From: Cladorhizidae sp. MBARI D1340-BT2
Taxonomy: Eukaryota; Porifera; Demospongiae; Poecilosclerida; Cladorhizidae
Assembly (NCBI GenBank): GCA_028752905.1
Contig: JAQNBH010000063.1
Location: forward strand, 105,968 to 169,967
DNA: 64,000 nt
Direction of reading: 5' to 3'
The first letter of the stretch is position 1; each line of letters opens with the position of its first letter. A program made the translations under genes and the position numbers. A model generated the notes under the pieces. That model was not told the origin of the DNA. It did no database searches and saw nothing but the letters and a program-made list of their open reading frames with translations. Shown in pieces: positions 9,090-22,724 of the stretch.

Positions 9090-9998
9090 ATCAAGTAAGA
9101 GTACAATTCATAACTGCCCTAATTAACAAGACCAAAGTCCCAGATTTTGTCAACTGATAGAGAAGGCCCTTATCTGCAACATGTCAACAGATTATCAATA
9201 AATGTAGTGGTTTTTCACTGGCAGGCCACCGCTTTGGCAACTGGAAAACGCCAGGAAAGATCGCAAACCTTACCACTTCAAATCACCATAACTTGCTAAT
9301 ACTTAGAGTAATCAAAATTATGGTACGTACAAAAGACAGATAATTAGAAGGGCTATCCGGTGATATAAAAAATTTCTTTTTTGGGTAAAGTGTAGAAAAG
9401 TTATGAGCTTTACGGCAAAAAAGCAAGATTTTTGGGGAAAAAATGAGAAACATATAGACCAAATTAGGGCAAATATCAAGATAGAGAACACATAATGAAA
9501 CCTATCATTCGAATCATATCAAGTCCATTACAGTGAAGTGTGCATAATATTATGGATGTTTGATATCAACAGAGAGCACAGGGAGAGACCTATCTTAATA
9601 GCTATATATCAAATTTATACAGTGAAGTGTGGAGAATCTATGAAGCTAACCTGTTTAGCATCAAGATAGAGAACACATAGAGAAACCTATCTTGTGATTC
9701 TATGTATGCAGAATATACGGATGTTTGGTATCAAGAGAGAGAACAGAGAGAGGCCTACCTTTAGAGCTATATATCAAGTCTATTCAGTGAAGTGTGGAGA
9801 ATCTATGAAGCTAACATGTTTAGCTCAAGATAGAGAACACTGAGAGATACCTATCTTGCAAGTCCACTACAGTGAAGTGTGCAGAATATATGGATGTTTG
9901 GTATCAAGAGAGAGCACTTAGAGAGTCCTATCTTAATAGCTATACATCAAGTCTATTCAGTGAAGTGTGGATAATCTACGAAGCTAAACATGTTTAGC
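9090..9998 (+). repeat. Monomer 11, A/B intermediate
   Basis: 909 bp. T235, tract 2 G4A6, A415. Confidence 0.97.
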
Positions 9999-10907
9999 AT
10001 CAAGTAAGAGTACAATTCATAACTGCCCTAATTAACAAGACCAAAGTCCCAGATTTTGTCAACTGATAGAGAAGGCCCTTATCTGCAACATGTCAACAGA
10101 TTATCAATAAATGTAGTGGTTTTTCACTGGCAGGCCACCGCTTTGGCAACTGGAAAACGCCAGGAAAGATCGCAAACCTTACCACTTCAAATCACCATAA
10201 CTTGCTAATACTTAGAGTAATCAAAATTATGGTACGTACAAAAGACAGATAATTAGAAGGGCTATCCGGTGATATAAAAAATTTCTTTTTTGGGTAAAGT
10301 GTAGAAAAGTTATGAGCTTTACGGCAAAAAAGCAAGATTTTTGGGGGGGAAATGAGAAACATATAGACCAAATTAGGGCAAATATCAAGATAGAGAACAC
10401 ATAATGAAACCTATCATTCGAATCATATCAAGTCCATTACAGTGAAGTGTGCATAATATTATGGATGTTTGATATCAACAGAGAGCACAGGGAGAGACCT
10501 ATCTTAATAGCTATATATCAAATTTATACAGTGAAGTGTGGAGAATCTATGAAGCTAACCTGTTTAGCATCAAGATAGAGAACACATAGAGAAACCTATC
10601 TTGTGATTCTATGTATGCAGAATATACGGATGTTTGGTATCAAGAGAGAGAACAGAGAGAGGCCTACCTTTAGAGCTATATATCAAGTCTATTCAGTGAA
10701 GTGTGGAGAATCTATGAAGCTAACATGTTTAGCTCAAGATAGAGAACACTGAGAGATACCTATCTTGCAAGTCCACTACAGTGAAGTGTGCAGAATATAT
10801 GGATGTTTGGTATCAAGAGAGAGCACTTAGAGAGTCCTATCTTAATAGCTATACATCAAGTCTATTCAGTGAAGTGTGGATAATCTACGAAGCTAAACAT
10901 GTTTAGC
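9999..10907 (+). repeat. Monomer 12, type A (T235)
   Basis: 909 bp, reference states; counterpart of monomer 7 one 4,545-base period later. Confidence 0.97.
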
Positions 10908-11816
10908 ATCAAGTAAGAGTACAATTCATAACTGCCCTAATTAACAAGACCAAAGTCCCAGATTTTGTCAACTGATAGAGAAGGCCCTTATCTGCAACAT
11001 GTGAACAGATTATCAATAAATGTAGTGGTTTTTCACTGGCAGGCCACCGCTTTGGCAACTGGAAAACGCCAGGAAAGATCGCAAACCTTACCACTTCAAA
11101 TCACCATAACTTGCTAATACTTAGAGTAATCAAAATTATGGTACGTACAAAAGACAGATAATTAGAAGGGCTATCCGGTGATATAAAAAATTTCTTTTTT
11201 GGGTAAAGTGTAGAAAAGTTATGAGCTTTACGGCAAAAAAGCAAGATTTTTGGGGAAAAAATGAGAAACATATAGACCAAATTAGGGCAAATATCAAGAT
11301 AGAGAACACATAATGAAACCTGTCATTCGAATCATATCAAGTCCATTACAGTGAAGTGTGCATAATATTATGGATGTTTGATATCAACAGAGAGCACAGG
11401 GAGAGACCTATCTTAATAGCTATATATCAAATTTATACAGTGAAGTGTGGAGAATCTATGAAGCTAACCTGTTTAGCATCAAGATAGAGAACACATAGAG
11501 AAACCTATCTTGTGATTCTATGTATGCAGAATATACGGATGTTTGGTATCAAGAGAGAGAACAGAGAGAGGCCTACCTTTAGAGCTATATATCAAGTCTA
11601 TTCAGTGAAGTGTGGAGAATCTATGAAGCTAACATGTTTAGCTCAAGATAGAGAACACTGAGAGATACCTATCTTGCAAGTCCACTACAGTGAAGTGTGC
11701 AGAATATATGGATGTTTGGTATCAAGAGAGAGCACTTAGAGAGTCCTATCTTAATAGCTATACATCAAGTCTATTCAGTGAAGTGTGGATAATCTACGAA
11801 GCTAAACATGTTTAGC
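10908..11816 (+). repeat. Monomer 13, B-like with G96
   Basis: 909 bp. G96, T235, tract 1 A6T3, tract 2 G4A6, G415. It has every type B mark except C235 and the A6T2 loss, so it looks like an intermediate or recombinant. Confidence 0.97.
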
Positions 11817-12725
11817 ATCAAGTAAGAGTACAATTCATAACTGCCCTAATTAACAAGACCAAAGTCCCAGATTTTGTCAACTGATAGAGAAGGCCCTTAT
11901 CTGCAACATGTCAACAGATTATCAATAAATGTAGTGGTTTTTCACTGGCAGGCCACCGCTTTGGCAACTGGAAAACGCCAGGAAAGATCGCAAACCTTAC
12001 CACTTCAAATCACCATAACTTGCTAATACTTAGAGTAATCAAAATTATGGTACGTACAAAAGACAGATAATTAGAAGGGCTATCCGGTGATATAAAAAAT
12101 TTCTTTTTTGGGTAAAGTGTAGAAAAGTTATGAGCTTTACGGCAAAAAAGCAAGATTTTTGGGGAAAAAATGAGAAACATATAGACCAAATTAGGGCAAA
12201 TATCAAGATAGAGAACACATAATGAAACCTATCATTCGAATCATATCAAGTCCATTACAGTGAAGTGTGCATAATATTATGGATGTTTGATATCAACAGA
12301 GAGCACAGGGAGAGACCTATCTTAATAGCTATATATCAAATTTATACAGTGAAGTGTGGAGAATCTATGAAGCTAACCTGTTTAGCATCAAGATAGAGAA
12401 CACATAGAGAAACCTATCTTGTGATTCTATGTATGCAGAATATACGGATGTTTGGTATCAAGAGAGAGAACAGAGAGAGGCCTACCTTTAGAGCTATATA
12501 TCAAGTCTATTCAGTGAAGTGTGGAGAATCTATGAAGCTAACATGTTTAGCTCAAGATAGAGAACACTGAGAGATACCTATCTTGCAAGTCCACTACAGT
12601 GAAGTGTGCAGAATATATGGATGTTTGGTATCAAGAGAGAGCACTTAGAGAGTCCTATCTTAATAGCTATACATCAAGTCTATTCAGTGAAGTGTGGATA
12701 ATCTACGAAGCTAAACATGTTTAGC
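11817..12725 (+). repeat. Monomer 14, A/B intermediate
   Basis: 909 bp. T235, tract 2 G4A6, A415; counterpart of monomer 9. Confidence 0.97.
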
Positions 12726-13634
12726 ATCAAGTAAGAGTACAATTCATAACTGCCCTAATTAACAAGACCAAAGTCCCAGATTTTGTCAACTGATAGAGAA
12801 GGCCCTTATCTGCAACATGTCAACAGATTATCAATAAATGTAGTGGTTTTTCACTGGCAGGCCACCGCTTTGGCAACTGGAAAACGCCAGGAAAGATCGC
12901 AAACCTTACCACTTCAAATCACCATAACTTGCTAATACTTAGAGTAATCAAAATTATGGCACGTACAAAAGACAGATAATTAGAAGGGCTATCCGGTGAT
13001 ATAAAAAATTTCTTTTTTGGGTAAAGTGTAGAAAAGTTATGAGCTTTACGGCAAAAAAGCAAGATTTTTGGGGGGGAAATGAGAAACATATAGACCAAAT
13101 TAGGGCAAATATCAAGATAGAGAACACATAATGAAACCTATCATTCGAATCATATCAAGTCCATTACAGTGAAGTGTGCATAATATTATGGATGTTTGAT
13201 ATCAACAGAGAGCACAGGGAGAGACCTATCTTAATAGCTATATATCAAATTTATACAGTGAAGTGTGGAGAATCTATGAAGCTAACCTGTTTAGCATCAA
13301 GATAGAGAACACATAGAGAAACCTATCTTGTGATTCTATGTATGCAGAATATACGGATGTTTGGTATCAAGAGAGAGAACAGAGAGAGGCCTACCTTTAG
13401 AGCTATATATCAAGTCTATTCAGTGAAGTGTGGAGAATCTATGAAGCTAACATGTTTAGCTCAAGATAGAGAACACTGAGAGATACCTATCTTGCAAGTC
13501 CACTACAGTGAAGTGTGCAGAATATATGGATGTTTGGTATCAAGAGAGAGCACTTAGAGAGTCCTATCTTAATAGCTATACATCAAGTCTATTCAGTGAA
13601 GTGTGGATAATCTACGAAGCTAAACATGTTTAGC
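12726..13634 (+). repeat. Monomer 15, type A (C235)
   Basis: 909 bp. C235, G7A3; first of twelve consecutive C235 units. Confidence 0.97.
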
Positions 13635-14543
13635 ATCAAGTAAGAGTACAATTCATAACTGCCCTAATTAACAAGACCAAAGTCCCAGATTTTGTCAACT
13701 GATAGAGAAGGCCCTTATCTGCAACATGTCAACAGATTATCAATAAATGTAGTGGTTTTTCACTGGCAGGCCACCGCTTTGGCAACTGGAAAACGCCAGG
13801 AAAGATCGCAAACCTTACCACTTCAAATCACCATAACTTGCTAATACTTAGAGTAATCAAAATTATGGCACGTACAAAAGACAGATAATTAGAAGGGCTA
13901 TCCGGTGATATAAAAAATTTCTTTTTTGAGTAAAGTGTAGAAAAGTTATGAGCTTTACGGCAAAAAAGCAAGATTTTTGGGGGGGAAATGAGAAACATAT
14001 AGACCAAATTAGGGCAAATATCAAGATAGAGAACACATAATGAAACCTATCATTCGAATCATATCAAGTCCATTACAGTGAAGTGTGCATAATATTATGG
14101 ATGTTTGATATCAACAGAGAGCACAGGGAGAGACCTATCTTAATAGCTATATATCAAATTTATACAGTGAAGTGTGGAGAATCTATGAAGCTAACCTGTT
14201 TAGCATCAAGATAGAGAACACATAGAGAAACCTATCTTGTGATTCTATGTATGCAGAATATACGGATGTTTGGTATCAAGAGAGAGAACAGAGAGAGGCC
14301 TACCTTTAGAGCTATATATCAAGTCTATTCAGTGAAGTGTGGAGAATCTATGAAGCTAACATGTTTAGCTCAAGATAGAGAACACTGAGAGATACCTATC
14401 TTGCAAGTCCACTACAGTGAAGTGTGCAGAATATATGGATGTTTGGTATCAAGAGAGAGCACTTAGAGAGTCCTATCTTAATAGCTATACATCAAGTCTA
14501 TTCAGTGAAGTGTGGATAATCTACGAAGCTAAACATGTTTAGC
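13635..14543 (+). repeat. Monomer 16, type A (C235)
   Basis: 909 bp. C235, G7A3, with a private G-to-A change at 13929 (reference 295) just after tract 1. Confidence 0.97.
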
Positions 14544-15452
14544 ATCAAGTAAGAGTACAATTCATAACTGCCCTAATTAACAAGACCAAAGTCCCAGATT
14601 TTGTCAACTGATAGAGAAGGCCCTTATCTGCAACATGTCAACAGATTATCAATAAATGTAGTGGTTTTTCACTGGCAGGCCACCGCTTTGGCAACTGGAA
14701 AACGCCAGGAAAGATCGCAAACCTTACCACTTCAAATCACCATAACTTGCTAATACTTAGAGTAATCAAAATTATGGCACGTACAAAAGACAGATAATTA
14801 GAAGGGCTATCCAGTGATATAAAAAATTTCTTTTTTGGGTAAAGTGTAGAAAAGTTATGAGCTTTACGGCAAAAAAGCAAGATTTTTGGGGGGGAAATGA
14901 GAAACATATAGACCAAATTAGGGCAAATATCAAGATAGAGAACACATAATGAAACCTATCATTCGAATCATATCAAGTCCATTACAGTGAAGTGTGCATA
15001 ATATTATGGATGTTTGATATCAACAGAGAGCACAGGGAGAGACCTATCTTAATAGCTATATATCAAATTTATACAGTGAAGTGTGGAGAATCTATGAAGC
15101 TAACCTGTTTAGCATCAAGATAGAGAACACATAGAGAAACCTATCTTGTGATTCTATGTATGCAGAATATACGGATGTTTGGTATCAAGAGAGAGAACAG
15201 AGAGAGGCCTACCTTTAGAGCTATATATCAAGACTATTCAGTGAAGTGTGGAGAATCTATGAAGCTAACATGTTTAGCTCAAGATAGAGAACACTGAGAG
15301 ATACCTATCTTGCAAGTCCACTACAGTGAAGTGTGCAGAATATATGGATGTTTGGTATCAAGAGAGAGCACTTAGAGAGTCCTATCTTAATAGCTATACA
15401 TCAAGTCTATTCAGTGAAGTGTGGATAATCTACGAAGCTAAACATGTTTAGC
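14544..15452 (+). repeat. Monomer 17, type A with A270/A690
   Basis: 909 bp. C235, A270, A690, G7A3; opens the first 3-unit block. Confidence 0.97.
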
Positions 15453-16361
15453 ATCAAGTAAGAGTACAATTCATAACTGCCCTAATTAACAAGACCAAAG
15501 TCCCAGATTTTGTCAACTGATAGAGAAGGCCCTTATCTGCAACATGTCAACAGATTATCAATAAATGTAGTGGTTTTTCACTGGCAGGCCACCGCTTTGG
15601 CAACTGGAAAACGCCAGGAAAGATCGCAAACCTTACCACTTCAAATCACCATAACTTGCTAATACTTAGAGTAATCAAAATTATGGCACGTACAAAAGAC
15701 AGATAATTAGAAGGGCTATCCGGTGATATAAAAAATTTCTTTTTTGGGTAAAGTGTAGAAAAGTTATGAGCTTTACGGCAAAAAAGCAAGATTTTTGGGG
15801 GGGAAATGAGAAACATATAGACCAAATTAGGGCAAATATCAAGATAGAGAACACATAATGAAACCTATCATTCGAATCATATCAAGTCCATTACAGTGAA
15901 GTGTGCATAATATTATGGATGTTTGATATCAACAGAGAGCACAGGGAGAGACCTATCTTAATAGCTATATATCAAATTTATACAGTGAAGTGTGGAGAAT
16001 CTATGAAGCTAACCTGTTTAGCATCAAGATAGAGAACACATAGAGAAACCTATCTTGTGATTCTATGTATGCAGAATATACGGATGTTTGGTATCAAGAG
16101 AGAGAACAGAGAGAGGCCTACCTTTAGAGCTATATATCAAGTCTATTCAGTGAAGTGTGGAGAATCTATGAAGCTAACATGTTTAGCTCAAGATAGAGAA
16201 CACTGAGAGATACCTATCTTGCAAGTCCACTACAGTGAAGTGTGCAGAATATATGGATGTTTGGTATCAAGAGAGAGCACTTAGAGAGTCCTATCTTAAT
16301 AGCTATACATCAAGTCTATTCAGTGAAGTGTGGATAATCTACGAAGCTAAACATGTTTAGC
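15453..16361 (+). repeat. Monomer 18, type A (C235)
   Basis: 909 bp. C235, G270, T690, G7A3. Confidence 0.97.
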
Positions 16362-17270
16362 ATCAAGTAAGAGTACAATTCATAACTGCCCTAATTAACA
16401 AGACCAAAGTCCCAGATTTTGTCAACTGATAGAGAAGGCCCTTATCTGCAACATGTCAACAGATTATCAATAAATGTAGTGGTTTTTCACTGGCAGGCCA
16501 CCGCTTTGGCAACTGGAAAACGCCAGGAAAGATCGCAAACCTTACCACTTCAAATCACCATAACTTGCTAATACTTAGAGTAATCAAAATTATGGCACGT
16601 ACAAAAGACAGATAATTAGAAGGGCTATCCGGTGATATAAAAAATTTCTTTTTTGGGTAAAGTGTAGAAAAGTTATGAGCTTTACGGCAAAAAAGCAAGA
16701 TTTTTGGGGGGGAAATGAGAAACATATAGACCAAATTAGGGCAAATATCAAGATAGAGAACACATAATGAAACCTATCATTCGAATCATATCAAGTCCAT
16801 TACAGTGAAGTGTGCATAATATTATGGATGTTTGATATCAACAGAGAGCACAGGGAGAGACCTATCTTAATAGCTATATATCAAATTTATACAGTGAAGT
16901 GTGGAGAATCTATGAAGCTAACCTGTTTAGCATCAAGATAGAGAACACATAGAGAAACCTATCTTGTGATTCTATGTATGCAGAATATACGGATGTTTGG
17001 TATCAAGAGAGAGAACAGAGAGAGGCCTACCTTTAGAGCTATATATCAAGTCTATTCAGTGAAGTGTGGAGAATCTATGAAGCTAACATGTTTAGCTCAA
17101 GATAGAGAACACTGAGAGATACCTATCTTGCAAGTCCACTACAGTGAAGTGTGCAGAATATATGGATGTTTGGTATCAAGAGAGAGCACTTAGAGAGTCC
17201 TATCTTAATAGCTATACATCAAGTCTATTCAGTGAAGTGTGGATAATCTACGAAGCTAAACATGTTTAGC
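16362..17270 (+). repeat. Monomer 19, type A (C235)
   Basis: 909 bp, same diagnostic states as monomer 18. Confidence 0.97.
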
Positions 17271-18179
17271 ATCAAGTAAGAGTACAATTCATAACTGCCC
17301 TAATTAACAAGACCAAAGTCCCAGATTTTGTCAACTGATAGAGAAGGCCCTTATCTGCAACATGTCAACAGATTATCAATAAATGTAGTGGTTTTTCACT
17401 GGCAGGCCACCGCTTTGGCAACTGGAAAACGCCAGGAAAGATCGCAAACCTTACCACTTCAAATCACCATAACTTGCTAATACTTAGAGTAATCAAAATT
17501 ATGGCACGTACAAAAGACAGATAATTAGAAGGGCTATCCAGTGATATAAAAAATTTCTTTTTTGGGTAAAGTGTAGAAAAGTTATGAGCTTTACGGCAAA
17601 AAAGCAAGATTTTTGGGGGGGAAATGAGAAACATATAGACCAAATTAGGGCAAATATCAAGATAGAGAACACATAATGAAACCTATCATTCGAATCATAT
17701 CAAGTCCATTACAGTGAAGTGTGCATAATATTATGGATGTTTGATATCAACAGAGAGCACAGGGAGAGACCTATCTTAATAGCTATATATCAAATTTATA
17801 CAGTGAAGTGTGGAGAATCTATGAAGCTAACCTGTTTAGCATCAAGATAGAGAACACATAGAGAAACCTATCTTGTGATTCTATGTATGCAGAATATACG
17901 GATGTTTGGTATCAAGAGAGAGAACAGAGAGAGGCCTACCTTTAGAGCTATATATCAAGACTATTCAGTGAAGTGTGGAGAATCTATGAAGCTAACATGT
18001 TTAGCTCAAGATAGAGAACACTGAGAGATACCTATCTTGCAAGTCCACTACAGTGAAGTGTGCAGAATATATGGATGTTTGGTATCAAGAGAGAGCACTT
18101 AGAGAGTCCTATCTTAATAGCTATACATCAAGTCTATTCAGTGAAGTGTGGATAATCTACGAAGCTAAACATGTTTAGC
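17271..18179 (+). repeat. Monomer 20, type A with A270/A690
   Basis: 909 bp, same states as monomer 17; opens the second 3-unit block. Confidence 0.97.
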
Positions 18180-19088
18180 ATCAAGTAAGAGTACAATTCA
18201 TAACTGCCCTAATTAACAAGACCAAAGTCCCAGATTTTGTCAACTGATAGAGAAGGCCCTTATCTGCAACATGTCAACAGATTATCAATAAATGTAGTGG
18301 TTTTTCACTGGCAGGCCACCGCTTTGGCAACTGGAAAACGCCAGGAAAGATCGCAAACCTTACCACTTCAAATCACCATAACTTGCTAATACTTAGAGTA
18401 ATCAAAATTATGGCACGTACAAAAGACAGATAATTAGAAGGGCTATCCGGTGATATAAAAAATTTCTTTTTTGGGTAAAGTGTAGAAAAGTTATGAGCTT
18501 TACGGCAAAAAAGCAAGATTTTTGGGGGGGAAATGAGAAACATATAGACCAAATTAGGGCAAATATCAAGATAGAGAACACATAATGAAACCTATCATTC
18601 GAATCATATCAAGTCCATTACAGTGAAGTGTGCATAATATTATGGATGTTTGATATCAACAGAGAGCACAGGGAGAGACCTATCTTAATAGCTATATATC
18701 AAATTTATACAGTGAAGTGTGGAGAATCTATGAAGCTAACCTGTTTAGCATCAAGATAGAGAACACATAGAGAAACCTATCTTGTGATTCTATGTATGCA
18801 GAATATACGGATGTTTGGTATCAAGAGAGAGAACAGAGAGAGGCCTACCTTTAGAGCTATATATCAAGTCTATTCAGTGAAGTGTGGAGAATCTATGAAG
18901 CTAACATGTTTAGCTCAAGATAGAGAACACTGAGAGATACCTATCTTGCAAGTCCACTACAGTGAAGTGTGCAGAATATATGGATGTTTGGTATCAAGAG
19001 AGAGCACTTAGAGAGTCCTATCTTAATAGCTATACATCAAGTCTATTCAGTGAAGTGTGGATAATCTACGAAGCTAAACATGTTTAGC
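18180..19088 (+). repeat. Monomer 21, type A (C235)
   Basis: 909 bp. C235, G270, T690, G7A3. Confidence 0.97.
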
Positions 19089-19997
19089 ATCAAGTAAGAG
19101 TACAATTCATAACTGCCCTAATTAACAAGACCAAAGTCCCAGATTTTGTCAACTGATAGAGAAGGCCCTTATCTGCAACATGTCAACAGATTATCAATAA
19201 ATGTAGTGGTTTTTCACTGGCAGGCCACCGCTTTGGCAACTGGAAAACGCCAGGAAAGATCGCAAACCTTACCACTTCAAATCACCATAACTTGCTAATA
19301 CTTAGAGTAATCAAAATTATGGCACGTACAAAAGACAGATAATTAGAAGGGCTATCCGGTGATATAAAAAATTTCTTTTTTGGGTAAAGTGTAGAAAAGT
19401 TATGAGCTTTACGGCAAAAAAGCAAGATTTTTGGGGGGGAAATGAGAAACATATAGACCAAATTAGGGCAAATATCAAGATAGAGAACACATAATGAAAC
19501 CTATCATTCGAATCATATCAAGTCCATTACAGTGAAGTGTGCATAATATTATGGATGTTTGATATCAACAGAGAGCACAGGGAGAGACCTATCTTAATAG
19601 CTATATATCAAATTTATACAGTGAAGTGTGGAGAATCTATGAAGCTAACCTGTTTAGCATCAAGATAGAGAACACATAGAGAAACCTATCTTGTGATTCT
19701 ATGTATGCAGAATATACGGATGTTTGGTATCAAGAGAGAGAACAGAGAGAGGCCTACCTTTAGAGCTATATATCAAGTCTATTCAGTGAAGTGTGGAGAA
19801 TCTATGAAGCTAACATGTTTAGCTCAAGATAGAGAACACTGAGAGATACCTATCTTGCAAGTCCACTACAGTGAAGTGTGCAGAATATATGGATGTTTGG
19901 TATCAAGAGAGAGCACTTAGAGAGTCCTATCTTAATAGCTATACATCAAGTCTATTCAGTGAAGTGTGGATAATCTACGAAGCTAAACATGTTTAGC
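19089..19997 (+). repeat. Monomer 22, type A (C235)
   Basis: 909 bp, same diagnostic states as monomer 21. Confidence 0.97.
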
Positions 19998-20906
19998 ATC
20001 AAGTAAGAGTACAATTCATAACTGCCCTAATTAACAAGACCAAAGTCCCAGATTTTGTCAACTGATAGAGAAGGCCCTTATCTGCAACATGTCAACAGAT
20101 TATCAATAAATGTAGTGGTTTTTCACTGGCAGGCCACCGCTTTGGCAACTGGAAAACGCCAGGAAAGATCGCAAACCTTACCACTTCAAATCACCATAAC
20201 TTGCTAATACTTAGAGTAATCAAAATTATGGCACGTACAAAAGACAGATAATTAGAAGGGCTATCCAGTGATATAAAAAATTTCTTTTTTGGGTAAAGTG
20301 TAGAAAAGTTATGAGCTTTACGGCAAAAAAGCAAGATTTTTGGGGGGGAAATGAGAAACATATAGACCAAATTAGGGCAAATATCAAGATAGAGAACACA
20401 TAATGAAACCTATCATTCGAATCATATCAAGTCCATTACAGTGAAGTGTGCATAATATTATGGATGTTTGATATCAACAGAGAGCACAGGGAGAGACCTA
20501 TCTTAATAGCTATATATCAAATTTATACAGTGAAGTGTGGAGAATCTATGAAGCTAACCTGTTTAGCATCAAGATAGAGAACACATAGAGAAACCTATCT
20601 TGTGATTCTATGTATGCAGAATATACGGATGTTTGGTATCAAGAGAGAGAACAGAGAGAGGCCTACCTTTAGAGCTATATATCAAGACTATTCAGTGAAG
20701 TGTGGAGAATCTATGAAGCTAACATGTTTAGCTCAAGATAGAGAACACTGAGAGATACCTATCTTGCAAGTCCACTACAGTGAAGTGTGCAGAATATATG
20801 GATGTTTGGTATCAAGAGAGAGCACTTAGAGAGTCCTATCTTAATAGCTATACATCAAGTCTATTCAGTGAAGTGTGGATAATCTACGAAGCTAAACATG
20901 TTTAGC
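19998..20906 (+). repeat. Monomer 23, type A with A270/A690
   Basis: 909 bp, same states as monomers 17 and 20; opens the third, incomplete block. Confidence 0.97.
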
Positions 20907-21815
20907 ATCAAGTAAGAGTACAATTCATAACTGCCCTAATTAACAAGACCAAAGTCCCAGATTTTGTCAACTGATAGAGAAGGCCCTTATCTGCAACATG
21001 TCAACAGATTATCAATAAATGTAGTGGTTTTTCACTGGCAGGCCACCGCTTTGGCAACTGGAAAACGCCAGGAAAGATCGCAAACCTTACCACTTCAAAT
21101 CACCATAACTTGCTAATACTTAGAGTAATCAAAATTATGGCACGTACAAAAGACAGATAATTAGAAGGGCTATCCGGTGATATAAAAAATTTCTTTTTTG
21201 GGTAAAGTGTAGAAAAGTTATGAGCTTTACGGCAAAAAAGCAAGATTTTTGGGGGGGAAATGAGAAACATATAGACCAAATTAGGGCAAATATCAAGATA
21301 GAGAACACATAATGAAACCTATCATTCGAATCATATCAAGTCCATTACAGTGAAGTGTGCATAATATTATGGATGTTTGATATCAACAGAGAGCACAGGG
21401 AGAGACCTATCTTAATAGCTATATATCAAATTTATACAGTGAAGTGTGGAGAATCTATGAAGCTAACCTGTTTAGCATCAAGATAGAGAACACATAGAGA
21501 AACCTATCTTGTGATTCTATGTATGCAGAATATACGGATGTTTGGTATCAAGAGAGAGAACAGAGAGAGGCCTACCTTTAGAGCTATATATCAAGTCTAT
21601 TCAGTGAAGTGTGGAGAATCTATGAAGCTAACATGTTTAGCTCAAGATAGAGAACACTGAGAGATACCTATCTTGCAAGTCCACTACAGTGAAGTGTGCA
21701 GAATATATGGATGTTTGGTATCAAGAGAGAGCACTTAGAGAGTCCTATCTTAATAGCTATACATCAAGTCTATTCAGTGAAGTGTGGATAATCTACGAAG
21801 CTAAACATGTTTAGC
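20907..21815 (+). repeat. Monomer 24, type A (C235)
   Basis: 909 bp. C235, G270, T690, G7A3. Confidence 0.97.
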
Positions 21816-22724
21816 ATCAAGTAAGAGTACAATTCATAACTGCCCTAATTAACAAGACCAAAGTCCCAGATTTTGTCAACTGATAGAGAAGGCCCTTATC
21901 TGCAACATGTCAACAGATTATCAATAAATGTAGTGGTTTTTCACTGGCAGGCCACCGCTTTGGCAACTGGAAAACGCCAGGAAAGATCGCAAACCTTACC
22001 ACTTCAAATCACCATAACTTGCTAATACTTAGAGTAATCAAAATTATGGCACGTACAAAAGACAGATAATTAGAAGGGCTATCCGGTGATATAAAAAATT
22101 TCTTTTTTGGGTAAAGTGTAGAAAAGTTATGAGCTTTACGGCAAAAAAGCAAGATTTTTGGGGGGGAAATGAGAAACATATAGACCAAATTAGGGCAAAT
22201 ATCAAGATAGAGAACACATAATGAAACCTATCATTCGAATCATATCAAGTCCATTACAGTGAAGTGTGCATAATATTATGGATGTTTGATATCAACAGAG
22301 AGCACAGGGAGAGACCTATCTTAATAGCTATATATCAAATTTATACAGTAAAGTGTGGAGAATCTATGAAGCTAACCTGTTTAGCATCAAGATAGAGAAC
22401 ACATAGAGAAACCTATCTTGTGATTCTATGTATGCAGAATATACGGATGTTTGGTATCAAGAGAGAGAACAGAGAGAGGCCTACCTTTAGAGCTATATAT
22501 CAAGACTATTCAGTGAAGTGTGGAGAATCTATGAAGCTAACATGTTTAGCTCAAGATAGAGAACACTGAGAGATACCTATCTTGCAAGTCCACTACAGTG
22601 AAGTGTGCAGAATATATGGATGTTTGGTATCAAGAGAGAGCACTTAGAGAGTCCTATCTTAATAGCTATACATCAAGTCTATTCAGTGAAGTGTGGATAA
22701 TCTACGAAGCTAAACATGTTTAGC
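21816..22724 (+). repeat. Monomer 25, type A with A690
   Basis: 909 bp. C235, G270 but A690. A private G-to-A change at 22350 (reference 535) alters the CAGTGAAGTGTG box of beta1 to CAGTAAAGTGTG. Confidence 0.97.

Larger units (their letters stand above)
5454..13634 (+). repeat. Partial 5-unit (4,545-bp) higher-order periodicity
   Basis: The four units starting at 5454, 6363, 7272 and 8181 show the type order T235/G7, G96/T235/G4A6, T235/G4A6, C235/G7. The same order returns in the units starting at 9999, 10908, 11817 and 12726, exactly 4,545 bases later. The copies differ at 415 in the G96 unit, and the fifth units (9090 and 13635) do not match, so the period is imperfect. Confidence 0.55.
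14544..21815 (+). repeat. 3-unit (2,727-bp) higher-order repeat
   Basis: Units starting at 14544, 17271 and 19998 share A270 and A690, a pair seen together in no other unit of the window. Two units of ordinary type A follow the first two of them. The third copy is cut short: the unit at 20907 is ordinary, and the next, at 21816, has A690 without A270. Confidence 0.75.
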
